DNA of 64,000 bases from Streptomyces nojiriensis (GCF_017639205.1 NZ_CP071139.1:5393501-5457500), one strand, 5' to 3'; shown: positions 46,314-55,225, counted from the first letter of the stretch. Numbers and translations are program-made. Notes: generated by a model from the sequence alone, not told the origin.

Positions 46314-47933
46314 ATGGGACATCTCGAAGCCAGCCACCTGGAGTACTACCTTCCCGACGGGCGGGTACTGCTCCCTGACGTCTCCTTCCGCGTGGGGGAG
46401 GGGTCGGTCGTCGCGCTCGTCGGGGCGAACGGGGCCGGCAAGACCACACTGCTCAAGATGATCTCCGGCGAGCTCCAGCCGCACGGCGGCGGGATCACCG
46501 TCTCCGGCGGACTCGGCGTGATGTCGCAGTTCGTGGGCTCGGTGCGGGACGAGACGACCGTGCGGGACCTGCTGGTCTCGGTGGCCCAGCCGCGCATCCG
46601 GGAGGCCGCCAAGGCGGTGGACCGCGCCGAGCAGCTGATCCTGACGGTGGACGACGAGGCCGCCCAGATGGCCTACGCACAGGCGCTGAGCGACTGGGCG
46701 GACGTCCAGGGGTACGAGGCGGAGACGCTGTGGGACGTCTGCACCATGGCCGCGCTGGCGATCCCGTACGACTCCGCGCAGTTCCGCGAGGTGCGCACGC
46801 TGTCGGGCGGTGAGCAGAAGCGCCTCGTGCTGGAGGCGCTGCTGCGCGGGCCGGACGAGGTGCTGCTGCTCGACGAGCCGGACAACTATCTGGACGTGCC
46901 CGGCAAGCGCTGGCTGGAGGAGCAGCTGAAGGCCACCCGCAAGACGGTGCTCTTCGTCTCCCACGACCGGGAGCTGCTGACCCAGGCCGCCGAGAAGATC
47001 ATCAGCCTGGAGGCGAGCCCCACGGGCTCCGACGTCTGGGTGCACGGCGCCGGCTTCGCCACGTACCACGACGCCCGCAAGGAGCGCTTCGCGCGCTTCG
47101 AGGAGCTCAAGCGGCGCTGGGACGAGGAGCACGCGCGGCTGAAGGCGCTGGTGCTGCGGCTGCGCAACCAGGCTGCGAGCAGCCCCGACATGGCCTCGCG
47201 GTACCACGCGATGCAGACCCGCTTCAAGAAGTTCGAGGACGCCGGCCCGCCGCCGGAGCCGCCGCGCGAGCAGGACATCAAGATGCGGCTCAAGGGCGGG
47301 CGCACGGGCGTGCGCGCCCTGACCGTGGAGAACCTGGAGCTGACCGGCCTGATGAAGCCCTTCTCCCTGGAGGTCTTCTACGGGGAGCGGGTCGCGGTCC
47401 TCGGCTCGAACGGCTCGGGCAAGTCGCACTTCCTGCGCCTGATGGCGGGCGAGGACGTCAAGCACACGGGTACGTGGAAGCTGGGCGCGCGGGTGGTTCC
47501 CGGCCACTTCGCACAGACCCACGCCCACCCCGAACTCTTCGGGCGGACCCTCGTCGACATCCTGTGGACGGAGGCGGCGAAGCCCCTGGGGCAGGCGATG
47601 GGCGCCCTGCGCCGGTACGAGCTGGAGCGCCAGGGCGACCAGCCGTTCGAGAAGCTCTCGGGCGGGCAGCAGGCGCGGTTCCAGATCCTGCTGCTGGAGC
47701 TGGCGGGCACCACGGCGCTGCTGCTGGACGAGCCGACGGACAACCTGGACCTGGAGTCGGCGGAGGCCCTGCAGGACGGACTGGAGGCGTACGACGGCAC
47801 TGTGCTGTGCGTCACGCACGACCGCTGGTTCGCGCGCACATTTGACCGTTACCTGGTCTTCGGTTCGGACGGTGTTGTGCGGGAGACTCAGGAACCCGTC
47901 TGGGACGAACGTAGAGTCGAACGCAAGCGCTAG
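46314..47933 (+). CDS. ABC-F family ATPase with two nucleotide-binding domains
   Basis: This 539-aa soluble protein has two ABC domains and no membrane segment, as in the ABC-F class that acts on ribosomes. Domain 1 has Walker A GANGAGKT (37-44), signature LSGGEQKRL (about 163) and Walker B LLLDEPDNYLD (about 185). A charged helical linker rich in Arg and Lys follows (about 245-325). Domain 2 has Walker A GSNGSGKS (about 364), LSGGQQARF (about 448) and LLLDEPTDNLD. The post-Walker B motifs differ from the usual DEPTNHLD. It could protect or tune ribosomes; resistance to an antibiotic is possible but unproven. No ribosome site precedes the ATG at 46314, and GACAAT lies 7 nt before it. Confidence 0.85.
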   Translation: MGHLEASHLEYYLPDGRVLLPDVSFRVGEGSVVALVGANGAGKTTLLKMISGELQPHGGGITVSGGLGVMSQFVGSVRDETTVRDLLVSVAQPRIREAAKAVDRAEQLILTVDDEAAQMAYAQALSDWADVQGYEAETLWDVCTMAALAIPYDSAQFREVRTLSGGEQKRLVLEALLRGPDEVLLLDEPDNYLDVPGKRWLEEQLKATRKTVLFVSHDRELLTQAAEKIISLEASPTGSDVWVHGAGFATYHDARKERFARFEELKRRWDEEHARLKALVLRLRNQAASSPDMASRYHAMQTRFKKFEDAGPPPEPPREQDIKMRLKGGRTGVRALTVENLELTGLMKPFSLEVFYGERVAVLGSNGSGKSHFLRLMAGEDVKHTGTWKLGARVVPGHFAQTHAHPELFGRTLVDILWTEAAKPLGQAMGALRRYELERQGDQPFEKLSGGQQARFQILLLELAGTTALLLDEPTDNLDLESAEALQDGLEAYDGTVLCVTHDRWFARTFDRYLVFGSDGVVRETQEPVWDERRVERKR

Positions 47934-48003
47934 GGGGGCGACCGTGGCCCCCTCGGTCGAGTGAGGGGCAGGCGTCGTGGGGCTGCGGCCTAGCATCTGG
48001 CTG

Positions 48004-49314
48004 ATGAAGTGGGAGAACCAGGTCGCCGGGAACCGGGGTGCCGGGGACGAGGGCGCCGGGGACGGGGACACGGGGGGCGGGGGAGCGGGCAGCAGGGTGA
48101 TCGGCTGGCTGCTGCAGCCGGCCGCCCGGTCCTGGCAGCTGGTCTCCCTCGCGGTGCTCCTCGGGATCGCCGTCTCCACGAGCCTGCGGGCGAACTGGGG
48201 CTCCGACAACGCGTTCGTGGTCAAGGCGGCGGAGACGCTGCTGGCCGGAGGATCCCCGTACGAGGACAAGCGCTTCCTCTACCTGCCCAGTGCCGTGCTC
48301 ATGGCGGTTCCCGAGGCGCTGCTGCCGCGTGAGGTGCTGCGGTGGCTGCTGCCGCTCGGGATGTCGGGGCTGCTGGGCGCCGGCTGGCTGGCCGCGCTGC
48401 GGATATTCGCGGTGCCGCTGCGCTCGCGCTTCGCGGTCGGCGGTTTCGCGGTGTTCGCCCTCGTCTACAAGCCGTACGTCAACCTCGTGCTGATCGGCAA
48501 CTGGACCGCCATCTCGGCGGCCGCCCTGCCGGTGGCGCTGCTGCTCGCGCAGCGGCGCTCGTGGGGGTCGGCCGGGCTGGTGGTGGGGCTCGCGATCGCG
48601 TGCAAGCCGATGCTCGTGCCGCTCGGGCTGCTCTTCCTGGTCGCCCGGCGGTGGCGGGCGCTGGCCGCCGCCGTGCTGGTGCCGCTGGGGTTCTCGCTGG
48701 CCGGTGCGCTGGTGATGCCGAGCCCGTCGCTGTTCTTCACCAAGACCCTGCCCTTCCTGCTCCAGGGGCAGGACTCGTACGCGCTGCCGTGGGACGCCTC
48801 GCCGATCGCCGTACTGCCGAGGCTGGGCGTGCCGGCGCCGGTGGCGGTGCTGGTGGCCTTCGCGGGGGCCGGGGCGGGCCTGTGGGCGGCCTGGGTGCGG
48901 TGGCGGCGGGAGGACGCCGACGGGGGCGAGCTGCGCCTGGTGGAGACGTCCTGCATGGTGATGCTCGCCGCATTCCTGGTGTCGCGGCCGTCCTTCGACC
49001 ACTACCTGCTGGTGGTGCTGCCGCTGCTGATGGCCTCGGTGGTGCGGCCGGACGCGGCGGCGCGTTCGCCCTGGTTCTGGGCGGTGCTGGGGCCCCAGGT
49101 GGCGGGCATTCCGTGGCCGTCCGAGCTGGAGGCCAAGCGGCGCGCCTTCAAGGACTGCGCCACCCTGTGCGGGCTCGCGTTCGTGCTGGCGCGTCGTGCG
49201 CTGCGCCCGGGACGGGTTACTCTGGAGCCCGTAACAACTGCGGGGTCCCCACCCAGGACCGAACCGGAGTGCGCCGCGACGCCAGCAGAATCGGCATCGC
49301 GGACCGCGTTTTGA
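48004..49314 (+). CDS. GT87/DUF2029-like polyprenol-phosphate mannosyltransferase family membrane protein
   Basis: This 436-aa protein has a Gly/Asp-rich soluble N-terminus (about 1-35) and roughly 9-10 membrane helices. The segment after the first helix, VKAAETLLAGGSPYED and then FLYLPSAVL, is the pattern of GT-C-fold GT87 enzymes, in which an acidic residue in the first loop is catalytic. Those enzymes use polyprenyl-phospho-mannose to build mannosylated lipids or glycoproteins in actinobacteria. The substrate here is unknown. TAGCAT lies 7 nt before the ATG and there is no ribosome site, so the message may be leaderless; an upstream GTG at 47977 is less likely. Confidence 0.75.
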   Translation: MKWENQVAGNRGAGDEGAGDGDTGGGGAGSRVIGWLLQPAARSWQLVSLAVLLGIAVSTSLRANWGSDNAFVVKAAETLLAGGSPYEDKRFLYLPSAVLMAVPEALLPREVLRWLLPLGMSGLLGAGWLAALRIFAVPLRSRFAVGGFAVFALVYKPYVNLVLIGNWTAISAAALPVALLLAQRRSWGSAGLVVGLAIACKPMLVPLGLLFLVARRWRALAAAVLVPLGFSLAGALVMPSPSLFFTKTLPFLLQGQDSYALPWDASPIAVLPRLGVPAPVAVLVAFAGAGAGLWAAWVRWRREDADGGELRLVETSCMVMLAAFLVSRPSFDHYLLVVLPLLMASVVRPDAAARSPWFWAVLGPQVAGIPWPSELEAKRRAFKDCATLCGLAFVLARRALRPGRVTLEPVTTAGSPPRTEPECAATPAESASRTAF

Positions 49315-49340
49315 CCCGTACGGGTTTGCTTGGGTATCCT
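49311..49340 (+). promoter_or_regulatory. rplM-rpsI promoter
   Basis: TTGACC (49311-49316), an 18-nt spacer and TATCCT (49335-49340) match the principal sigma factor well. The -35 box overlaps the stop codon of the upstream GT87-like gene. Confidence 0.7.
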
Positions 49341-49546
49341 GCTGGTTTGTTATGCGTATTGGCTTTCTCATTCTCACGTGAAAGGGCCTTGCGCCGGTCC
49401 ACCGGACCGATGACCAGCAGTTTCACGCGGGTGCGTCCCCGCTGTGAACGAGGGCTGTCGTGATCGTCCGTGGTGACCCTGTCAGGACCTTCCCGTGGGG
49501 CTTTGCGCCCTTGGGATACCACCACTGAAGAAGCGAAGGCATACGC
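49341..49546 (+). promoter_or_regulatory. rplM leader RNA
   Basis: About 200 nt of leader contain a long-range helix, CGTGAAA (49377-49383) with TTTCACG (49421-49427). It encloses a perfect GGTCC-ACC-GGACC hairpin at 49396-49408. L13 leaders are known in other bacteria as autoregulatory elements. Whether this one binds L13 is inference. The ribosome site before the GTG at 49547 is weak (GAAGCGAAGG). Confidence 0.6.
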
Positions 49547-49990
49547 GTGCGTACGTTCAGCCCCAAGCCCGGCGACATCTCGCGCCAGTGGCTCGTCATC
49601 GACGCCCAGGACGTTGTCCTCGGCCGTCTGGCGACCCAGGCCGCTGCCCTCCTGCGGGGTAAGCACAAGCCGACTTACGCCCCCCACATGGACATGGGCG
49701 ACTTCGTCATCATCGTCAACGCCGACAAGGTTCACCTGTCCGGCAACAAGGCGTCGCAGAAGATGGCGTACCGCCACTCCGGCTACCCGGGTGGTCTCCG
49801 CTCGGTGCGCTACGACGACCTCCTGGCGAACAACCCGGAGAAGGCCGTCGAGAAGGCCATCAAGGGCATGCTCCCCAAGAACACCCTGGGCCGTCAGATG
49901 CTCTCGAAGCTGAAGGTCTACTCGGGCGACCAGCACCCCCACGCTGCCCAGCAGCCGGTGCCGTTCGAGATCACCCAGGTCGCGCAGTAG
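49547..49990 (+). CDS. rplM: 50S ribosomal protein L13
   Basis: This 147-aa early-assembly protein has the typical WLVIDAQDVVLGRLATQAA start, the KMAYRHSGYPGG motif near 72-83 and the MLPKNTLGRQMLSKLKVY segment. It is always paired with rpsI, which starts 42 nt later. Confidence 0.98.
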   Translation: MRTFSPKPGDISRQWLVIDAQDVVLGRLATQAAALLRGKHKPTYAPHMDMGDFVIIVNADKVHLSGNKASQKMAYRHSGYPGGLRSVRYDDLLANNPEKAVEKAIKGMLPKNTLGRQMLSKLKVYSGDQHPHAAQQPVPFEITQVAQ

Positions 49991-50032
49991 TTCCGGCCAC
50001 CCCCTAAGACGTAGAAAATTCTGAGGAGCATC

Positions 50033-50554
50033 GTGGCCGAGACCACCGCCGAGACGACCCCCGTCGACGAGTTCGAGGGCAACGTCGAGGAGTACACCAG
50101 CGAGTCTGAGGTCGTCGTCGAGGGCGACTACACCTCCGAGTCCCTTGCCGGTCGCTTCGGCGACCCCCAGCCGGCCGCCGGCCTGGGCCGTCGCAAGAAC
50201 GCCATCGCCCGCGTCCGGATCGTTCCGGGCACCGGCAAGTGGAAGATCAACGGTCGCACCCTTGAGGACTACTTCCCCAACAAGGTGCACCAGCAGGAAG
50301 TCAACGAGCCCTTCAAGCTCCTCGAGCTTGACGGCCGCTACGACGTCATCGCCCGCATCGCGGGTGGCGGCGTGTCCGGCCAGGCCGGCGCCCTGCGCCT
50401 CGGTGTGGCCCGTGCGCTGAACGAGGCGGACGTGGACAACAACCGCCCGGCGCTGAAGAAGGCCGGCTTCCTCTCCCGCGACGACCGTGCGGTCGAGCGC
50501 AAGAAGGCCGGTCTCAAGAAGGCCCGTAAGGCTCCGCAGTACAGCAAGCGTTAA
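50033..50554 (+). CDS. rpsI: 30S ribosomal protein S9
   Basis: This 173-aa protein's C-terminal tail reaches the P-site tRNA anticodon. After an acidic N-terminal extension of about 45 residues typical for actinobacteria, the core begins at GLGRRKNAIARVRIVPG. The tail KKARKAPQYSKR, with the terminal Lys-Arg, is complete. The GTG follows TGAGGAG. Confidence 0.98.
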   Translation: MAETTAETTPVDEFEGNVEEYTSESEVVVEGDYTSESLAGRFGDPQPAAGLGRRKNAIARVRIVPGTGKWKINGRTLEDYFPNKVHQQEVNEPFKLLELDGRYDVIARIAGGGVSGQAGALRLGVARALNEADVDNNRPALKKAGFLSRDDRAVERKKAGLKKARKAPQYSKR

Positions 50555-50578
50555 TCTGCGCCTGCTGTTCTGCAACGA

Positions 50579-50617
50579 AACCGCCCCGGCAGCACTCTCT
50601 GTGCTGCCGGGGCGGTT
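50579..50617 (+). terminator. Terminator after rpsI
   Basis: A perfect 17-bp stem (50579-50595 with 50601-50617) has a TCTCT loop and is followed by CGTTT. Confidence 0.88.
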
Positions 50618-50689
50618 CGTTTACCGCCACAAGCGGCAAATATCTGTCACAAGCGGTCATACGCGAAGCGGAAACTCGGGAGGACAACA

Positions 50690-52048
50690 GTGGGACGACT
50701 CTTCGGGACGGACGGTGTACGCGGCGTTGCCAACGCGGATCTGACGGCGGAGCTCGCGCTCGGCCTCTCCGTGGCGGCTGCCCACGTACTGGCCGAGGCG
50801 GGCACCTTTGAGGGCCACCGGGCGACCGCGGTGGTCGGCCGGGACCCCCGCGCCTCCGGCGAATTCCTGGAGGCCGCGGTCGTGGCCGGCCTCGCGAGCG
50901 CGGGCGTGGACGTCCTGCGCGTCGGTGTGCTGCCCACCCCGGCGGTGGCGTATCTCACCGGTGCGCTGGGCGCCGACCTCGGCGTGATGCTCTCCGCCAG
51001 CCACAACGCCATGCCCGACAACGGCATCAAGTTCTTCGCGCGCGGCGGCCACAAGCTCGCCGACGAGCTGGAGGACCGCATCGAGTCGACCTACGAGCAG
51101 CACCGCACCGGCGCCCCCTGGGACCGGCCCACCGGTTCCGGTGTCGGCCGCGTCTCGGATTACACCGAGGGCTTCGAGAAGTACGTCTCCCACCTCATCG
51201 GTGTCCTCCCGAACCGCCTCGACGGACTGAAGATCGTCCTCGACGAGGCCCACGGCGCGGCCGCGTACGTCTCGCCCGAGGCGTTCGCCCGGGCCGGCGC
51301 GGAGATCGTCACGATCGGCGCCGAGCCCAACGGCCTCAACATCAACGACGGCTGCGGCTCCACTCACCTCGGTCTGCTCAAGGCGGCCGTGGTCGAGCAC
51401 GGCGCCGACTTCGGCATCGCGCACGACGGCGACGCCGACCGCTGCCTGGCCGTGGACGGCTCCGGCGAGGAGATCGACGGCGACCAGATCCTCGCCGTGC
51501 TGGCCCTGGCCATGCGCGAGGCCGGCCAGCTCCGCGAGAACACCGTGGTCGGCACCGTGATGTCCAACCTGGGCTTCAAGCTGGCCATGGAGGCCGAGGG
51601 CATCCAGGTCGTGCAGACCGGGGTCGGCGACCGCTACGTGCTGGAGTCGATGAAGGAGCACGGCTACGCCCTCGGCGGCGAGCAGTCCGGCCACGTGATC
51701 ATCCTCGACCACGCGACGACCGGCGACGGCACGCTGACCGGCCTGCTGCTGGCGGCGCGCGTCGCGGCCACCGGCAAGTCCCTCGCCGAGCTGGCGGGCG
51801 TCATGCAGCGGCTGCCGCAGGTGCTCATCAACGTTCCCGACGTGGACAAGTCCCGCGTCACCACCTCCGCCGAGCTGGCCGCGGCGGTCGCCGACGCCGA
51901 GCGCGAGCTGGGCACCACCGGGCGGGTGCTGCTGCGTCCCTCCGGTACGGAGCCGCTGGTACGGGTGATGGTCGAGGCCGCCGACATCGAGCACGCCCGC
52001 TCGGTCGCCGGCCGCCTCGCGGACGTCGTGAAGTCCGCGCTCGGCTAG
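50690..52048 (+). CDS. glmM: Phosphoglucosamine mutase
   Basis: This 452-aa enzyme converts glucosamine-6-phosphate to glucosamine-1-phosphate for UDP-GlcNAc and peptidoglycan. The phosphorylated Ser lies in the SASHN motif (102-106). The metal loop DGDADRC is near 244-250, and the phosphate-binding SGTEPLVRVM is near the C-terminus. The GTG at 50690 follows GGGAGGA. It works with GlmS encoded at 55.3 kb. Confidence 0.97.
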   Translation: MGRLFGTDGVRGVANADLTAELALGLSVAAAHVLAEAGTFEGHRATAVVGRDPRASGEFLEAAVVAGLASAGVDVLRVGVLPTPAVAYLTGALGADLGVMLSASHNAMPDNGIKFFARGGHKLADELEDRIESTYEQHRTGAPWDRPTGSGVGRVSDYTEGFEKYVSHLIGVLPNRLDGLKIVLDEAHGAAAYVSPEAFARAGAEIVTIGAEPNGLNINDGCGSTHLGLLKAAVVEHGADFGIAHDGDADRCLAVDGSGEEIDGDQILAVLALAMREAGQLRENTVVGTVMSNLGFKLAMEAEGIQVVQTGVGDRYVLESMKEHGYALGGEQSGHVIILDHATTGDGTLTGLLLAARVAATGKSLAELAGVMQRLPQVLINVPDVDKSRVTTSAELAAAVADAERELGTTGRVLLRPSGTEPLVRVMVEAADIEHARSVAGRLADVVKSALG

Positions 52049-52055
52049 GCCGTTT

Positions 52056-53027
52056 CTAACGGGCTCCGCCCGGCCTGCGTGGCGCACCCGGCTTCCGGAC
52101 CATCCGGCCCTGCTGGGTGCGCCACAGCAGTTTCCAGCAGATGAGGGTGGCCGTTCCGGCGAGGATGATGCCGCCCAGGTTCACCGCCAGCTGCACAGCC
52201 GAGCCCCACATCTGGGACAGGTCGCCGTAGCTGAGGGCCACCGCCGCGTTCGCGCCCGCCGGGACGGTGGTGACGGAGATCGCCACGCCCACCAGCGCAC
52301 CGGCCTTCGCCGAGGTCAGCGAGAGCATGCCGGCCACACCGGCGAGCAGCGCCACGACGAAGGAGAACGGGTCGGGCTGCCAGATGAAGCTGGTGTTCGG
52401 CCGGGGGTTCTCCAGCATCGACTCCTGGAACAGGCCGAGCGCGTTCATCCCGAGGCTGAAGACCGTCGTCGCCACGATCGCCGCCGTGAACCCGATGAAC
52501 AGCGCGAAGAGCGAGCGCCCGGCGAGCCGCGGCTCGCGCTGCACCAGGCCCGTGCAGATGCCGGCGAGCGGACCGAACTCCGGGCCGACCGCCATGGCGC
52601 CCACGATCAGGATCGCGTTGTCCAGGACCACACCGCAGGCCGCGATCATCGTCGCCACGATCATGAAGGCGCTGTAGGTGATGGTGAGGGTGGACTCCTC
52701 GTGCGTCGACTCGGCGAGCTGCTCCCAGATCACCGCGTCGGCCGCCTCGCCGGGCGCCTCCTCCTCGGCGTCGTCGGCGCGTCTGGAGATCGACAGGTCG
52801 ATGTGCTCGACGGCGATCGACCCGTTCTCGTCGATGCCGAGCGAGCGCATCTCCTGCAGCAGTTCGTCGGCCGCCTCGCGGGCCACGTCGCACAGGACGA
52901 GATCGCCCTCGGGGTCGCGGGCGGCGCCGGTCAGTACGACCAGGTGGGTGGTCCCGACCGTCCGGTCGATCAGTGCCACCACCCGCTCGGTGAGGTGGTG
53001 CGGGGTGATCATCCGCAGATGCAGCAT
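52056..53027 (-). CDS. DUF389 family membrane protein
   Basis: This 323-aa protein has a soluble N-terminal domain of about 90 residues with an ACT-like alternation of strands and helices. An acidic linker follows (DDAEEEAPGEA), then six or so membrane helices (about 115-305). The segment containing NAILIVGAMAVGPEFGP is typical of DUF389 proteins, whose function is not established. It lies 23 nt downstream of coaA on the same strand, so it is probably co-transcribed. It converges with glmM with a gap of only 7 nt and no clear terminator. Confidence 0.82.
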   Translation of the reverse strand: MLHLRMITPHHLTERVVALIDRTVGTTHLVVLTGAARDPEGDLVLCDVAREAADELLQEMRSLGIDENGSIAVEHIDLSISRRADDAEEEAPGEAADAVIWEQLAESTHEESTLTITYSAFMIVATMIAACGVVLDNAILIVGAMAVGPEFGPLAGICTGLVQREPRLAGRSLFALFIGFTAAIVATTVFSLGMNALGLFQESMLENPRPNTSFIWQPDPFSFVVALLAGVAGMLSLTSAKAGALVGVAISVTTVPAGANAAVALSYGDLSQMWGSAVQLAVNLGGIILAGTATLICWKLLWRTQQGRMVRKPGAPRRPGGAR

Positions 53028-53050
53028 TTTCGCACCCTAGCGACTGCGCG

Positions 53051-54100
53051 CTAGAGCTTGCGGAGGCTCAGCTTCTGCACCTTGTGGTCCGGTCCCTTGC
53101 GGACGACGAGGGTGGCCCGTCCTCGGGTCGGCGCCACGTTCTCCAGCAGGTTGGGCCGGTTGATCGTGCGCCACATCGTCTGCGCGTATTCCATGGCCTC
53201 CTCCTCGGAGACCTGGGTGTACTTGCGGAAGTAGGAGAAGGGGTTCTGGAACGCGGTCGCGCGCAGCTTCCGGAAGCGGTTCAGGTACCAGCGCTCGATG
53301 TCCTCGGGGCGCGCGTCCACGTACACGCTGAAGTCGAAGTAGTCGGCGAGGGCGACGCGGGTACGGCCGTCCGTGCCGGGGAGGGCCGGCTGGAGCACGT
53401 TGAGGCCCTCGACGATGAGGATGTCCGGGCGGCGGACGACGAGCTCCTCGCCGGGGACGATGTCGTAGATCAGGTGCGAGTAGACCGGGGCCCGCACCTC
53501 GTCCTTGCCGGCCTTGATGTCGGCGACGAAGCGGGTGAGCGCGCGCCGGTCGTAGGACTCCGGGAACCCCTTGCGGGAGGTCAGCCCACGCCGCTGGAGC
53601 TCCTTCATCGGGTACAGGAAGCCGTCGGTGGTGACCAGCTCCACGCGCGGGTGCTCGGGCCAGCGGGCCAGCAGGGCCTGCAGCAGGCGCGCCACGGTGG
53701 ACTTGCCGACGGCGACGGAACCGGCGACCCCTATGACGAAGGGGGTGCCCTGCTGGGCGCCGTGCCCGTTGCCCGCGTCGCCGAGGAAGGTGTTGAGGGT
53801 GCCGCGCAGGTTGCTGGTGGCGCCGACGTAGAGGTTCAGGAGCCGGGACAGCGGCAGGTAGACGTCGCGGACCTCGTCGAGGTCGATGACGTCGCCGAGG
53901 CCGCGCAGCCGCTCCACCTCGTCGGCGGTCAGCGGCAGCGGGGTCCGCTCCCGCAGGGCGCTCCACTCGGCGCGGGTGAGGTCGACGTAGGGCGAGGCCT
54001 CGGGGCCCCGGCGGTGCGCGGGGCGTGTGGGGGGCCCGTCCCGGCCGGTGCGCTCCGTTGCGTCGTCCGGCGTGTTGCTTCGTGGCGGCGAAGTGATCAC
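53051..54100 (-). CDS. coaA: Type I pantothenate kinase
   Basis: This 349-aa enzyme phosphorylates pantothenate in the first and controlling step of CoA synthesis. The P-loop GSVAVGKS is at 127-134. Family motifs include TTDGFLYP, the RKGFPESYD segment and YFDFSVYVDA. An extra 35-residue N-terminal stretch, rich in Pro and Arg, precedes the conserved SPYVDLTRAEW. The start is uncertain: GTG at 54100 has no ribosome site, and GACAAT lies 6 nt before it on the minus strand. The longer open frame upstream is not homologous. Confidence 0.92.
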   Translation of the reverse strand: MITSPPRSNTPDDATERTGRDGPPTRPAHRRGPEASPYVDLTRAEWSALRERTPLPLTADEVERLRGLGDVIDLDEVRDVYLPLSRLLNLYVGATSNLRGTLNTFLGDAGNGHGAQQGTPFVIGVAGSVAVGKSTVARLLQALLARWPEHPRVELVTTDGFLYPMKELQRRGLTSRKGFPESYDRRALTRFVADIKAGKDEVRAPVYSHLIYDIVPGEELVVRRPDILIVEGLNVLQPALPGTDGRTRVALADYFDFSVYVDARPEDIERWYLNRFRKLRATAFQNPFSYFRKYTQVSEEEAMEYAQTMWRTINRPNLLENVAPTRGRATLVVRKGPDHKVQKLSLRKL

Positions 54101-54397
54101 ACCGCCATTGTCGGGGCTCCGGGGCGGTTGTGGGTGGTGTGGTCGGTCACGTGCGGAGCGGGAGGGGCCACCGTCGGACAGGGCCTGGCCCGTCCTGGTC
54201 CGGTTGTACGCCGGGTGGTTTCGATTGGAAATTCTTGGGGTCTCGTCCGGGTCACGATCCGCCGTGATCGCGGCCCGGGGCGGCGGGGTGATCCGGCGCC
54301 CCGTACATTGTTGATCACCGCAGTCATGTCCACGCCCCGCTTCCGGGGCGCCGTTCGGGCTGCCCTGTCTCAGCCGTATCCATGGGGGAGTCTTCTC
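54101..54397. promoter_or_regulatory. Divergent intergenic region between coaA and a lipoprotein gene
   Basis: This 297-nt gap must hold promoters in both directions. It has an inverted repeat GGTGATC (54287-54293) and GATCACC (54313-54319) around a TACATT box (54304-54309) that could be a -10. It also has a CGCCCCG-CTTC-CGGGGCG hairpin at 54333-54350. The ribosome site GGGGGAG at 54384-54390 serves the lipoprotein gene. I see no coding sequence. Confidence 0.45.
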
Positions 54398-55168
54398 GTG
54401 CGCAACGCTCTTGTCCGTCGTACCGTCCTGGCCGCGTCCGCGGTGTCGCTGACCCTGCTGGCCACCGCCTGCGGCTCCGACAAGGCCGACACCAAGGCGG
54501 ACGCCAAGCCGTCCGAGGCGGCGGCGACGTCGGCCGCCCCGGCCGCCAAGGCGAAGACCACCGCCGAGCTGGCGGGCGTGCTCGTGGTCCAGGCCGACCT
54601 GCCCAACCACGTGGTCAAGGCGGCCACCCCGGCCGAGCTCGCCGCCGCGTCCGCCACCAAGAGCGACAAGCCGGAGTGCCAGCCGCTGGTCTCCGCCCAG
54701 TCGATGGCCCCGATCGGCACCGCCGCGGGCACGGCCGGGACCAAGGCCGTCGCCAAGGGCAAGGAGCCGGCCGCCGACGCCAGCCCCGAGGAGAAGCTCA
54801 AGGCCGGTCTGGCCGCCCTGAGTGCCACCGCCACCTCGGTCTCCCTCCACTCGTACGAGGGCACGGGCGCCGCGGAGGCCCTCGCCACCATCAAGAAGGC
54901 GGGCACGGCCTGCGCCGGCGGCTACACGGGCGGCCAGGGCGGCGACTCGCTGAAGATCACGAAGGTGGCCCCGGGTGCCGCCGTCACCGCGGGCGACGAG
55001 GCCCTCGCGTACACCGTGACGGGTGACGCGGACGGCGAGCCGATGAGCATGGAGCTCGTGGTCGTCCGCAAGGGCAGCACCGTGGCGACCTTCTCGGCCC
55101 TGAGCCTGGCCGGCGCCGCCGAGCAGCCGAAGGACGTCGTCGACGCCCAGGTGAAGAAGCTCGGCTGA
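54398..55168 (+). CDS. Putative secreted lipoprotein
   Basis: This 256-aa predicted lipoprotein has Arg residues at the start, a hydrophobic segment at about 9-22 and a lipobox ATAC with the lipidated Cys at 25. Then come a Lys/Ala/Asp-rich linker (about 26-55) and a soluble domain. Two further Cys residues (in PECQPL and TACAGGY) could form a disulfide. It is unrelated in sequence to the lipoprotein pair at 1.6-3.5 kb. The family is unknown to me. The GTG at 54398 has GGGGGAG 7 nt upstream. A strong terminator follows. Confidence 0.78.
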   Translation: MRNALVRRTVLAASAVSLTLLATACGSDKADTKADAKPSEAAATSAAPAAKAKTTAELAGVLVVQADLPNHVVKAATPAELAAASATKSDKPECQPLVSAQSMAPIGTAAGTAGTKAVAKGKEPAADASPEEKLKAGLAALSATATSVSLHSYEGTGAAEALATIKKAGTACAGGYTGGQGGDSLKITKVAPGAAVTAGDEALAYTVTGDADGEPMSMELVVVRKGSTVATFSALSLAGAAEQPKDVVDAQVKKLG

Positions 55169-55189
55169 TCCCTGCCCGACGACACGTCG

Positions 55190-55225
55190 AACCCGCCCCG
55201 GCGCACGCGCCGGGGCGGGTTTTTC
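55190..55225 (+). terminator. Terminator before glmS
   Basis: A GC stem of up to 15 bp (55190-55204 with 55207-55221, innermost pairs opened for the loop) runs into GTTTTTC. It is one of the few classic T-tract terminators in the window. Confidence 0.9.
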
